A stretch of 64,000 bases of DNA from Gelatoporia subvermispora B (lineage: Eukaryota > Basidiomycota > Agaricomycetes > Polyporales > Gelatoporiaceae), in the NCBI GenBank assembly GCA_000320605.2, contig KB445796.1:2107191-2171190 (forward strand). Direction: 5' to 3'. The position numbers and the translations under genes were made by a program. A model generated the notes under the pieces. The model worked only from the letters and a program-made list of their open reading frames with translations. It had not been told where the DNA came from and did not search any database. This document shows, one piece after another, positions 34,841 to 48,037 of the stretch. Numbering within the stretch: position 1 is the stretch's first letter; each line of letters opens with the position of its first letter.

Positions 34841-36230
34841 CTAGGATGCTTGACTCCTAATCAAAAAGTATTCTGGGATGTTCAGGCTGAAGCGCGATAT
34901 GAGCACCGATGACAATCTGTGGTCAACCATTTGTAGGCGACTTCGAGTCAGCTTTAAAATATGTGATACAGCCACTTGCACTCACGGAGTAATCAACTCC
35001 GAAAATTCCTGGGAGGTCTAATTTGGGTAGCAATTGGTGAGTGTGTTGATCGACTTGACAGCCACACAAATCACGTACATCGGTTGTCCAGAAGGCTATC
35101 TGCATGCAATTCATAATCAAGAGGACACTATTTCGATAAGTTGCTCAGTCTCGTATGGTAGATTCTCGATTACAAGTTGCGTTTACCCGAAGAGCAAACT
35201 GCCTGTAGAGGTGTGCTCCTGTTGGCTCATTTCTGAACAGGATTTATTCTTTTTGTCGTACCGTCTCTAATGAGTATACTTCTCAGTGATTTTTTGCTCG
35301 AGTGGATTCTTCTAGTCGGTATATGTTCAATAACACTGCGGAAACTACTACGCTATCGCAGCAAATGGCGCTCGCACGAATTAGAACGACACCTACGAAC
35401 ACCGCGACGCGAGCATGGAAGATGAGTACTGGAAATGATCTCGTTACATCTGCATTACTGTACTTAGTTCCATCCGGGCGATGGTACGCGCAATGCTTGC
35501 ATGTCGTTCCAGAACGTTGACAGGCTCCAAGTGTCGACACATTGTCCGTCGATGATAACAGTCGCTTGAACTTGAGTAACGGTTAGAAATAAAGCGGGAT
35601 ATTAGATGGCATTGCAGGTATGAGAGGGAAAAGTATTCACGAGATTCGTACAAAACGGGATTGATCCAAGGAAGATAGTGACGTATGTCAGGACCAAGTT
35701 GCGACCGGTGACGCTGTATACGCGTAGAGCAGAGAGAACTGTACTTCGTCAATGACGTATGAAAGCACGCCTTAACAGACAACATACTCGCTAGTACCAG
35801 GAAACAGATGACAGTTGTCACTAGAATCATCCCGGATAAAATGTCGCATCTAAGAATTTGTCAATCGTCCTGCCGTCAAGAAGTCAAATATGGTCTTCTT
35901 AACCTCGCAATATTCTATGCGGACTAAAGGATCAGTAATCTTGTCACATATATAATGAGTGACACGAACTCACGATTTGAGAAGTTACAAGAATTATTCC
36001 GGATTGAAGGAGCATAGCATACCGATTCGCAAGAAACAGTGTCGATGTGAGAGATCTGAGGTTGCACTTCCATACCAGCTCGACTTCAGCGTCGAAAGTC
36101 GCGAACCATTCGTGGTACGCGACAGCTAGAGATATTAAGGTTCAATATTGGTAGTCGACATTGGACCCACACGAGAGCACTCACTGGCAGCTGCTATTTG
36201 CCAATATTGGGATATGAATCTATACGCCAT
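34841..36230 (-). CDS. DUF6533-type fungal multi-pass membrane protein, many small exons
   Basis: No single long ORF exists; the gene emerges only after splicing by eye. ATG 36230 (MAYRFISQYWQIAAA) donates at GTGAGT to an exon with VAYHEWFATFDAEVELVWK and LFLANRYAMLLQSGIILVTS, the hallmark of the DUF6533 N-terminal domain ('TFDxEVELxWK..LFLxNRY'). Further exons on minus: MILVTTVICFLVLAS (about 35830), LRVYSVTGRNLVLTYVTIFL with GSIPFCTNLVNTFP (about 35730-35610), VLIRASAICCDSVVVSAVLL (about 35360), VLLIMNCMQIAFWTTDV (about 35120), and SSVLISRFSLNIPEYFL, stop TAG at 34841. This matches the family order of seven helices. Function of the family is unknown. Some exons may be degenerate, so a pseudogene is not excluded. 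Confidence 0.6.
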
Positions 36231-36705
36231 GAACACAATGTCAATTATGATTGTCATTCGGAGTATACGGCGAGGAATGTGCTGACAATTGAGTGAGCTG
36301 TGCGATAACCAACGAAGGATCCATGGATTAGACGCGAGAGTATGTTGCGTAACGTCCCAAGGGTTGCCCTTTTTCAAAGTTTCGGCCAATTCGCAATGCA
36401 TCTGACGAGCACTCTATGGAGACAAGGCAGCCCTTATCATGGACATTGCAACCAAGAACATTGACAAACACCACTGCTACATGCGCTCCCCAGATGGACC
36501 GAGCATGATGAATGCGATTCAAAACAATGCCATTGATGCAGTAATGTATAGAGACACAGTATATCTAACAACAGATCTATGATGAGAACAATTACAGTGT
36601 GAAGGTGTCAAGGCGTACGAGGTACGTATTGTCATAAGGAATCATATGCGGTGAGTATTACATTGTATCCGAGCTAGTCAAGCATGCACTACATGGTACC
36701 GTCAT
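36231..36705. other. Intergenic, no gene seen
   Basis: Between the 5' end of the DUF6533 gene and the 3' end of MET3. Short minus-strand ORFs at 36135-36522 may reflect 5' UTR. Confidence 0.35.
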
Positions 36706-38881
<2,176 letters not shown>

Positions 38882-40268
38882 TTGAGTCTACTGGGGTGTT
38901 CTTGTTGTTAACTTGCACGAAGATGTCCCGGAACGTTGTCCAAGACGATGTTTAGAAGGCGGCGGAGAAGAGTGGGCTGGGATGAGTGAGGACTGCATGG
39001 TGAGCCCGACAAGTTTTATACGGAATGCGATGGTGAAGAGATCACGCAATCGACTCGCTCTCACCTCTGTGCTGACTTCATCTTTTCCTCTACTTACCCA
39101 GTTTCTCCGTCCTATCACCCATCCTGGGCCATACCCGTCGACCCCGACGCCCACCAGCACCTGTCCGGCTGCGTTGACGACAACCGGGCAGCAGGACGCC
39201 CGCCCAGGCCCAATCGCACGCAAAGGATCCACGCCGCTGACTGAGGACCCGCACATATATTACTCGACCCATTGGATAGCGTCGCCAGAATTCCATAAGG
39301 TGGTCTTGGGGCGCATCTGCAACGTCTTGCAGCTCCCGGAGACGAGGAGGCAGGGTCTCAGCGTCCGCTGTGCCGAGCGTCGGAATGCCACGAAATCTGG
39401 AATTCGCTTCTGCTGTGCACGCTCCGCGCTCGTCCCCTCGCATTCTGCTCGCGGCCATTGGACGTCTGTCGGGCCCTAAGCGACGCTCTCTATGATGAAC
39501 ACTGTCTGCGACGGCCTGCGGCACCCTTGTTGAGCCCGAGTCGGACCTGCAAGTCATGCGACTGCTCTGGACGTCGCATAAGCACCCTCAGGGATCAGCC
39601 CTTGCATCCCAGAGGCGTACACATTCCAAATGGATGCTTCAAACACGCTTAATTTGCCTTCGCAGTCATGTCTAGCAATTCGTGATACTCGGCGAAACCT
39701 ACCGAACAGTTCTTTCAAAGACTGCTTTCGATGGGGACACAGCGTGTCAGTAACCATCACTTCTCGTTCATCTGCACCGCTGCTACCTCCTTCCCAAAGC
39801 TGCCGGACTGAGCAGCTCTTCTCCGCACTAGAAGACTACAGCTCTCCACTGTAGCTGTCTCGTGACCCTCGCTTGGCCACGATTCCTGTCCGGGGCTTTG
39901 TGGCACTCGCCGACCTTGGTACATTAATTATTGCACCCTCGCCGAGACCTGTTACCTCGACTGGCAGGCCTGTCAAATAACTCCGTTGACAGTATATCAC
40001 CTCGGCACAAGCAAACCCTCAAAATGTCAAATCCCTGGAATTCTTTTTCACCCTGATATACACATTATCGCATGACTTCACATTGTGAAAGGCTAGCTGT
40101 GCTGTCGAATATGGAGGAAAAGAGGGTCGAAAATCCGTCGCGACGGACGGAAGATGGTCCTGATCTACAGTACATAGTGCGCTATTACCTATACTACAGC
40201 TACAAATTCCGGTATATCATCCTTCCCAGATGCCAACGAGTACCTTACTAAGTACGACAAAGCAGAGA
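38882..40268. other. 1.4-kb intergenic region, no supported gene
   Basis: MET3 promoter side. An open frame of 188 codons (38913-39479 +) and an overlapping minus frame (39090-39557) have no recognisable domain or splice partners. 39850-40260 is A+T-richer and shows nothing. Confidence 0.4.
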
Positions 40269-42220
40269 CTACGAGCCAATCAATAACGTCGCTGGGCTAA
40301 GGAACGTCCGTACTTCCACAATGCCTTGGGGAGCAGTTTGGTACTTGCCAACAGCGGCCATGGCCGTAGGGATCAGGGGGACGCCAACACACCCAACGAG
40401 CTCCCACGTCGTCGTCTCCTGGAAAGAGACGTTCGCAGGGAGCAGGTCAAGGTTCGTCGCGATAACCTTCGAGACTACAGCCGCTTCAGCGATCTCCGCT
40501 GTTGCATTGGCGCCGCCCGGGAGCACCGAGGCCTCGGCGAACTTGGTCAGGACCTCGAATGTGCCGGCGTAGCGGTGGTCAACGTTCACAACCGCAGGGG
40601 CGAGGCTGGTCTCGGCCCACATGTGGTGCACAGTGTTCTGGGATAATGGCGCGTGCTGTACGCTGATTGCGAGCGGCGCACTGAACGTCTGTGCATGTGT
40701 AACGAAGTCTGGCTGACCGCTCTTGTAGGTGGACGATGGTGATGTCTTGAGGGAAAGAGTGATGTTCGCGATCAGGGGGCTGTGTCGGTCAAGTTCAGGA
40801 TCAATGAGACGAGGAATAAAAAATTTAAACAAACGAACCTGTTACCGGTACTCAACTGGAGCTGGACGGGGTCGGTGCATGAGCCGTCGTTATCAAGGTA
40901 TATGTCGGCAGTAATGGGACTATATAGACGCATCAGACCTGAGCGAGGGTAGCGAACTAGTGCACGTACGCATTAATGGTGTCCAGCACGAGTGAAGTTG
41001 TGACGTTAAATGTTCCCTTGATTTCTCCGAACGCACTCTGCACTGTTAGCGACTCGGCTCTCAGTGACTAGATTCTCAATTGTCAGCTGATCCCATGCCT
41101 GTGCAGTCCTAGCGTTGAGAGACGTACGTCTGCCGTGATAGTGGAGTTTGCGCCACCGAGTAAAAGGGTCCCGAAAGAAACTTGAGAAGCTATTGATGCG
41201 ATCTGCTGGTCAAAGTGGGGAAGGATTGTGGATAGCTGATCGACGTAAAGCGATGATGCGTTTTGAGGAAGCAATAATGTTACGTTGAAAGAAAGCGAGT
41301 CGAGAACAGACAAGTTTTGAGGAACCTAGGTATTTACTATTATGAGCTCAAATTACGTATGCGAGCGGAACGACTCCACTCACGAAAATGTACAGCCCAT
41401 TGCTGCTTGAGTCGTTCATATGGCAGACGCTTGTGCTACTCCTGACGTCAATATCGGAATAGTACATCGACACCGCCACTTGCGCATCCGACACTGTTGG
41501 GTCAGGATTAACGTCAAGGAAAAACGACCCGCCAACGTTAGGCATGGCTGCGCCAGTCGCGCTGTAGGATGTATTCGAATGGATGGAGAGATCTTTGTGC
41601 ACAGTGAGGTTGTACTGCAGACTAATAGCACGACGTGGGATATTAGGCCTAGCGCTCGGTGGAGTCTCGCTCTGGTGAACTCACTCTGCTCGATATCGTC
41701 CCAACTGCTGCTCATCTGAGTCTATCCAAGTATTGCACGCAACGGCATCCGACGGTTTCGCGGGGGTTGAAATCGCCATGCTGTTGAGGCCCGGCGACAC
41801 TGGGATGATCGCCGGAGGCGCCCACCGCTGCCACGGCTGGTTCGCTGTTGCATACGACCCGGATCCATGATTTCGCAGCTTCTGCACACGTTGCAAGGCA
41901 CAGGAAAAAATTAGGAGGTGCTCAAGCCGAAAGACGTGATGCACACTCACCACGACGAGGATGGGCACGCCTATCGCCACCGTCAAGAGGAAATAGATGA
42001 GCAAAGCAATCATCACAATCCTGCCCCACTTCCGCCTCTTCTTCTTCTTCGGCCATGATGGTAATGGAGGGACCTTGTAGCCAACGCTTCGGTTCTGTTG
42101 AGCCTGCGAGGCTTCATAGTCGGGGAGGGAGTAGGTGGGAGTTGGAGGGCGGACGGTGGTGGTCGCAGAGGGGTCTGAAGGGTCTTTGATCCAGTCGTCG
42201 CCGTCGTCGGGGAGGATCAT
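40269..42220 (-). CDS. Uncharacterised single-pass membrane protein with large extracellular part
   Basis: ATG 42220 (MILPDDGDDWIKDPSDPSAT) is chosen because the frame above it is composition-poor; an in-frame ATG at 42391 exists. A cytosolic N-terminus with Pro/Tyr motifs (RPPTPTYSLPDYEASQAQQN) and a KKKKRRK stop-transfer cluster precede one helix (IVMIALLIYFLLTVAIGVPI). The rest is Ser/Thr/Asn-rich and likely outside: exons with LQYNLTVHKDLSIHSNTSY, VPQNLSVLDSLSFNVTLLLP, STILPHFDQQIASIASQVSF, GTFNVTTSLVLDTINA, and a last exon ending SPATLLIGS with TAG at 40269. Many N-x-S/T glycosylation sites. Repeated beta-rich 'xxNxTL' units recall LEA14/DUF3712-like fungal proteins, but I cannot assign the family. 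Confidence 0.6.
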
Positions 42221-43147
42221 GATCTTCGTCCAGAGTGCATGGGGAGGTAGAGGAAAGAGATCGATAGGGCAGCGACGAGAGCAGTGCTGGTCGTCGTGGA
42301 CGGCGAGGGCGGCGGGAAAGAGTGGAGAGATGGTAAGCGACACTGAGCGACCGGTGCCCACGGTGGAGGCCCCCCGTGTCCCTCCTGCCATTTACGGTAT
42401 CTCCGACCTCCTGCCGAGACGGCCCCTCGTATGTTTTCGGCACGGCCCCTTTGTCTATTTAATTATCCGGAGACCTCGTTCACCCTCGTTCACCCAGCTC
42501 TTCTACGCATGTTAGCCTTCATTTATCCCCGCCGCACAGCAACTTTCTGTGAGACTACCCACACGCGATCCTTGTTTGCCTGGCACGAGCTAAGTACTAT
42601 TAGGACGCCAACATCGGCACGCGCAACAATTGCGGTCCTGATGAAACATGTCTGTCAATTGTTGTACATACTGACTCCACCTGCACAGGCCTACTTTCCG
42701 CACACGAACAGCAAATAATCTTAACTTATAATTGTGAGTCTGCAACCCGAGACAAATGACTGCGCAAAATGAGTACCATGAGATACGGAGATGAATACAT
42801 GAGAAACGGCAGTACAGTGCATTGGGTGAGAAGGCGTAGCGACACGGGCGACAATATGAGTTACAGTGGTGAAAGACGGTACACATAAGAACTGACCAGG
42901 GGGACAGATCCATGAGACTGAATGAGACGTAGTAAAACATGAGAAACTATCAATATCATGGACGCTACAACAAGATGCGTAATATGCGATACAGGATCAC
43001 CTCGAGCAATCTCTATCCCTGATGTTCCGAAAGACAAGCTACACTTCGTTTGAATGTTACAGACATGGTCTGTCGATACCGGAGATCAGCACCAGTCACG
43101 ATGATGTTTTACGTGAGCGACATACCTAACTCAAAGTATGATGACTG
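42221..43147. other. Intergenic, no gene seen
   Basis: 5' flank of the membrane protein and 3' flank of the F-box array. Only short unsupported ORFs. Confidence 0.4.
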
Positions 43148-44972
43148 TCACAAATACACATCAATCCCGCAGGCCAAAATAGACGAGACCGGTTTCGTCA
43201 CGCGCTCGCTGCCACCTCCTAATCTCGTATCACAGTGGCCTTCCCCACAGTCTTGACTACAATCCGCTATCCGAACGACAGCACAGTCAACGTCGTGGGC
43301 GATTCCCTTTACAGCGTCGAGGTGCGCTGAGGTAGCAACGGTGCAATAGTTCAGTACGATTCGCTGTAGACGCATGCCGCCCGCGTGTCGATGTTCCAGG
43401 CTGAGCAGTAGGTGGAAGAGACATTCCTCTTCTCCCTCTGCACTTTCGCTGACACCCGCTTCCGAGAAGCAGCAATCGTCGAACTTGAGGGTGTGAAGCC
43501 TACTCATGACGAGGCGGGACATGAGGTCATCTTCAGGACGTATTCTCCGGGAGTACAGAGCCTGCAAGAGCGCAGGATTTGGAAGATCCTGGATTTGCAA
43601 GGAAAGGATGCCATCCATCGTGGAAAATAACTCTTGCCATTGCTCGAACGAAGGGATTCGTGAATGTACATGCAACGCCTTCACTTCGGAAAACGGCGCG
43701 TCCTTGCAGGCTCCTAGAAGTGTGCCGATCCCGAAATTATACATGTCACCGCCTTGTATCTCCAGGAATATATCCGGCGCGAGGCCTCTTTCAGCTCTGA
43801 GCTCTTGGACGCCAGGGGTCCTTAAAGAAGTCGGACGCTGATGAGATATCTGAGACGGATCGTTCAGCGGTGGAACTTGTCCAGGCGCATATTTGTAAGA
43901 AATAGCCGGTGAGCTTCAATGATAGAGCGTGGATCTTGGCCTGTCCCTGGAGTATTGCGGATAACGGACCAGCGAGGCTCGAGGCTGTCTCAATCGGCTT
44001 GCATGACAAGTGAACGGATGAAATTGCGGGTAGACAGAGTCTGTGGAGTAGCGTAGCGCATGTCTTTGAGGAGAAGTGATCCCCGTAGATCTTGAACGTG
44101 CGCAGACGAGGGAGCGTGACGATCTGGGCCCTCGGAAGCTCTTCTTCTACAAGCGTCGCGGGTATGGCATTTTCAAGCACGATACTCTCAAGACATGGCA
44201 TCGCTCCTAATGCGCCTAGGATTTCCGACATCTTGACGTTATCTTGTGAATATCGAGAGCTCCTCCACGAGAGTGTGGTTATCGTTGCACATAGGATTGA
44301 GCTTGTCCACCTCATAAATGGGCTACCCATGACGTCGACGTGACGAAGCTGAGGGCGGTGTGAGTGCAACTGGATCTTCGAGAAATCAGGATGGGACATG
44401 TCCCTCGGAGTGGAACGGTCTAGGCTTAGTTGGAGACTGGTAAGCGACGGCGGAAGGTCGCATAAGTACTCTGCGAGCTTTGGGGCCCACATGCGTGGCA
44501 ATGAGATATTGAGGGTGACTACTCGATGCATCTTTTGGAAGACAATTTTGAGGGCGTCGGATTTCTCTGGCCTGCTTCCAAGTCTCGCATAGACGTGCAA
44601 AGGTGCCTGACCTGAGCGGTCGAGGACTTTCCCCATCCATTGCGGATGGGTGACAAGGATATCGCCCCACAATCTCGGGGACAATAAAGCAACTTCTCGC
44701 CAGTATCGACAGACTTCGGTGATCTTTAGCCACGTGTAGCCGTACTCCTGTGCGGAGCAGTCGCAGTAGGCTTCTCCGTCGAGCGCAGAAAAAATCTGTG
44801 ACAAGTTGCCTGGTTGCTGGGCATGAAGGACACTCATAGCGTAGTATTTGAATATCTCGGAGAGAACCTCTGGTGGCATTCGGCTAATAGGAGGTTTGGG
44901 TGATATTGCGGTGACCGCATCCTGGTGCACGGATATCGCGTTTGCCGGGAGTCGGAGGTTATCTGATTTCAT
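43148..44972 (-). pseudogene. F-box/LRR-like paralog A, frame broken near 43795
   Basis: ATG 44972 (MKSDNLRLPANAISVHQDAV) leads to the F-box PISRMPPEVLSEIFKYYA, then YTWLKITEVCRYWREVALLS and PRLWGDILVTHPQWMGKVLD, and an irregular leucine-rich body. The frame ends in a stop at 43791 after SASDFFKDPWRPRAQS. The continuation (AERGLAPDIFLEIQGGDMYN, GTLLGACKDAPFSEVKALHV) is in another frame down to 43148. Paralogs B and C read through the equivalent place without interruption, and the gap is too small for an intron. So A has a one-base-type frameshift: a young pseudogene, or a sequencing error. The F-box would bind Skp1 in an SCF ubiquitin ligase (family knowledge). Confidence 0.7.
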
Positions 44973-45074
44973 CTCAATTGCTATTCAGAGTACATATGAG
45001 TAGTTCTGTTCTGACATAGCCCATGAATTGGACATACATTGACAAGGACAGCTACAAGAGTACAAGGCCCGATG

Positions 45075-45084
45075 CCTATATAGG
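45075..45084 (-). promoter_or_regulatory. TATA-like box of F-box paralog A
   Basis: CCTATATAGG lies about 103 bp upstream of ATG 44972. It is a perfect palindrome, so it reads the same on the gene's strand. Confidence 0.4.
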
Positions 45085-45107
45085 GGCTCGCGTCATAGGT
45101 ATTTTTA

Positions 45108-45135
45108 TGGTCGCGATCCCGTGACCATCCACGTG
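45108..45135 (-). promoter_or_regulatory. Shared upstream element, paralog A copy
   Basis: TGGTCGCGATCCCGTGACCA, then TCCACGTG. It aligns base for base with the element upstream of paralog C (50044-50071), differing mostly by transitions, and contains the imperfect palindrome GGTC..GACC around CCCGTGA. It lies 136-163 bp before the start codon. Confidence 0.55.
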
Positions 45136-45584
45136 CATTGCGCGTGATACCGGTCGCGTTTTGGCGCGCACTTGTGCTCTGAGTCCGAGATGCTCGATCA
45201 AATGTTTGGGCAGGAGAAATTGCCACCGCAAGACGTTCATAGGCAGTACAAGAAACGGACGTAACGACACGAGGCTATCGGGTTAAAGTACAGTTGGTCA
45301 GAAGGCGTCATGATACAGGGCTCCATTGCGAAAGACGACGATGAGACGAAAAACCAGGAATATGAGACACGAGAGACGAAGGTGAACCGTAAATCGTAAG
45401 AAATTGTCATAAACGCCACAGTAATAGAACCACCTCAAGCAACACCCTGATTGTCAAGTACGAAAAGCAAACTGTAAATTGAATATCCTCAATGTGTTCT
45501 TTGGGCACCAGATATCAGTATAAGCTGTGTTACCTGAGTGAGTGACGTACCTGGTTTGAAGACATCTAGAATTGCCAATGCACA

Positions 45585-47375
45585 TCATGCGAGTGAACCG
45601 AAATCGATGTGACTGTACGTATCGACTTGCCGCTGGCCATCCTTGAATGCCACATCGAATTCGTCATCGTCTCCGCCTTTATCTTGTTTCATCGTCTGGA
45701 CGTTGGTGCAGTCGACCTCACCAATGATCGCTCTCGCAGCATCGAGCTGGGCTGAGGTCGTGACGGAGCAGCGTTGCAGTATGAGCCTCTGTAGTTGCGA
45801 TCCGCCAGCCCGGCGATGATCCAGGATGAACAACAGATACGTCATGGCGTCTTCCTGGCCTTCTCCCTCATGTGCGTATACATCGGAGAGGCTGCAGTCG
45901 TCGAACTGGAGTGTGTGGAGCCCAGACATTACGAGGCGGTCTGTGACGTTTTCATCCGGACGTGCCCTCCGAGAATACAGCGCCTGCAAGAGTGCAGGGG
46001 CCGGGAAATTCTGGATCTGGAGGAAAGCGATACCGTCCAGCATGGCGAATAGTTCTCGCCACTGTTTGTGCGACAGAACCCGTGTATGTACACGCAATGC
46101 CTTGACGTCCGAAAGTGGCATGTTCTTGCAGAAGCCCAGTAGTATGCGGGTTCCCAAATTATAGACATCTCTGAGATTCATCACTAGGGAGATATTCGGC
46201 TTGAGATCGCCTGGACCGGTCAGTCCATAGGCATCATCAATGAAGAATTCGGATGCCGATGATACGTCTGAAAGGTGTCGTTCAGCACCGGGACTTGTCC
46301 ATGCGTGTATTTGAAGTGAATAACCGGAGAGCTTGATGGAAAGAGCGTGGATTCTGGACTGATTCTGCAGTAAAGCGGAAAACGGAGCCAGGATATATGA
46401 CACCGTCTCCGTTGGGTAACACGACAAGTGGAGGGATAAGAGGGCGGGCAGGGAAAGGTTGTGTAGAAGCGAGGTGCACATCTCAGGGGTGAGGTAATCT
46501 CCGTGAATCTTGAGAGTGCGGAGGTGAGGCAGTTTCACAACGCCGGGACCCGGGACCGAGTCTTGCTCAATTTCGTTAGCTATAACATTCTCAAGTTCGG
46601 CGCTCTCGAGCAGCGGCATCGCTTTAAATGCAGCCAGTATTACCGACATCCTTATCTTCTTCCCCCCCATGCCGCGGGGCTTCTTCCACGAAAGCGTAAT
46701 CACCGTCGGACACAAAATCGAGCTCGTCCAGTCCATGAACGGGACGTTTGTGATACTGATGTGACGGAGATGAGGAGACTGTGAGTGAAGGTATATATCC
46801 GAGACGTCTACAAGAGGCAAGTTGCTCGTTTCGTACCAGTTGCCCCAGGTCAGCTCGAGACTGACGAGAGAAGGTGGGAGATTGCGCAGATGCTCCGCAA
46901 GATCCGGTACCAAACCCGGAGGCAGTGAGATGCAAAGGCTGAATACTCGATTCATCTCCTGCAGAACGAGCTTGAGAGCATCGATGCCCTTGGGATTGTA
47001 ACTGAGTCCGGCCAAGACGTTTAAGGGCGTTTGGCCTGTCCGAGCAAGTACTTTCGCTATCCACTGCGAATGAGTGACAACGATATCACTCCACAACCCT
47101 GGACAGGACAATGCAGCATCATGCCAACGTCGACAAACTTTGATGACTTTCGTCCACGTATAAGCATACTCCTGTGACGAAGGAATCCTGACTTCGTCGG
47201 CCAGAATTGGTGGAGGTGTGTGGATGACATCATGAGCGTAGTGCTTGAATATTTCGCAGAGAATTTCCACTGGGATACGATCTATAGGAGGCGTGGTCGG
47301 CTTAGTGAGAGCTGCATACTCGAGAACCGGTACTGCGTCGCGGACCGCCAAACATCGAAGGTCTTCCACATCCAT
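45585..47375 (-). CDS. F-box/LRR-like protein, paralog B
   Basis: A single exon of 596 codons, ATG 47375 (MDVEDLRCLAVRDAVPVLEY), with an intact frame. F-box at residues ~30-50 (PPIDRIPVEILCEIFKHYAH), then YTWTKVIKVCRRWHDAALSC and PGLWSDIVVTHSQWIAKVLA. A long irregular leucine-rich body follows with conserved blocks shared with A and C: SPHLRHISITNVPFMDWTSS, ILCPTVITLSWK, LPHLRTLKIHGDYLTPEMC, VKALRVHTRVLSHKQWRELF, LQALYSRRARPDEN and LQRLILQRCSVTTSAQLDAA. Presumed substrate receptor of an SCF ubiquitin ligase (family inference). Targets unknown. Neighbours A and C lie head to tail on the same strand, so it arose by tandem duplication. Confidence 0.85.
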   Translation of the reverse strand: MDVEDLRCLAVRDAVPVLEYAALTKPTTPPIDRIPVEILCEIFKHYAHDVIHTPPPILADEVRIPSSQEYAYTWTKVIKVCRRWHDAALSCPGLWSDIVVTHSQWIAKVLARTGQTPLNVLAGLSYNPKGIDALKLVLQEMNRVFSLCISLPPGLVPDLAEHLRNLPPSLVSLELTWGNWYETSNLPLVDVSDIYLHSQSPHLRHISITNVPFMDWTSSILCPTVITLSWKKPRGMGGKKIRMSVILAAFKAMPLLESAELENVIANEIEQDSVPGPGVVKLPHLRTLKIHGDYLTPEMCTSLLHNLSLPALLSLHLSCYPTETVSYILAPFSALLQNQSRIHALSIKLSGYSLQIHAWTSPGAERHLSDVSSASEFFIDDAYGLTGPGDLKPNISLVMNLRDVYNLGTRILLGFCKNMPLSDVKALRVHTRVLSHKQWRELFAMLDGIAFLQIQNFPAPALLQALYSRRARPDENVTDRLVMSGLHTLQFDDCSLSDVYAHEGEGQEDAMTYLLFILDHRRAGGSQLQRLILQRCSVTTSAQLDAARAIIGEVDCTNVQTMKQDKGGDDDEFDVAFKDGQRQVDTYSHIDFGSLA

Positions 47376-48037
47376 TTCAGACTGTCAGTGACAGATGCCT
47401 GCTGATTACGAGGAAAATGAGTGTGATCTTATGCTGAGCCTCGATCGCGGCGTTATCGTACCTAGATGGATGGGATCCACGATCTGAGAGAATGGTGATT
47501 TGAGAACGAGCAGCAATCACTTGTGTCTCAGTCAGAGATGTGATCACGATCACGGGACTACACAGTCGCGTGCTTTGACGTGTCGCGTGTAACGCGTGTT
47601 TGGGGCTCCGACTATCCGACAAACATGGAAGGTTGAGGAATTTGCCATACGAGGGACGCAACGCGTAAGGAATGGTGTATCACACATTTGATGAAGCTCC
47701 GAAATGATACATGAACCGCAGGCAATGAAGAGATTAACTGATCGCGAGAACCAAATAAGGGGGCATGAAGACGTGATACTGAATGAGACCTAAAGCACAG
47801 AGGATGACGAGAGTAGAGTATAGAAATGACAAGATGTGGGGCACACGAAGTAATCGTACAGTATCAGCATAAGAAATTCAAATAATCGATACAGTAATCA
47901 GCAATATCAAATTCGCGCTAGGGGAGCTCATACAATATTGAACAGCTAGTTGTTATATTCAGGGAGCATTCTGCGAGGTTCGCGTATGAGTGTGGTCGAC
48001 GTGATATTAATTTCGCGCGATTAACGTACCTGACAGT
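47376..48037. other. Intergenic between F-box paralogs B and C
   Basis: Contains the inverted copy of the shared element at 47540-47561. Otherwise A+T-richer and empty. Confidence 0.45.
47540..47561. promoter_or_regulatory. Shared upstream element, paralog B copy (inverted)
   Basis: GTGATCACGATCACGGGACT, then AC. The TCACGGGAC core equals the reverse complement of the GTCCCGTGA core at A and C. It lies 165-186 bp upstream of ATG 47375. Confidence 0.45.

Larger units (their letters stand above)
44973..45584. other. Intergenic between F-box paralogs A and B
   Basis: Holds the promoter of A: the palindromic element at 45108-45135 and a TATA-like sequence. No ORF of interest. Confidence 0.45.

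Noticed and set aside
38913..39557. 188-codon plus and 155-codon minus ORFs beside MET3
   Set aside because: They overlap each other, have no homology I recognise and sit in the MET3 promoter.
43148..43744. Separate small gene downstream of F-box A
   Set aside because: It aligns with the C-terminal third of paralogs B and C, so it is the same gene after a frameshift.
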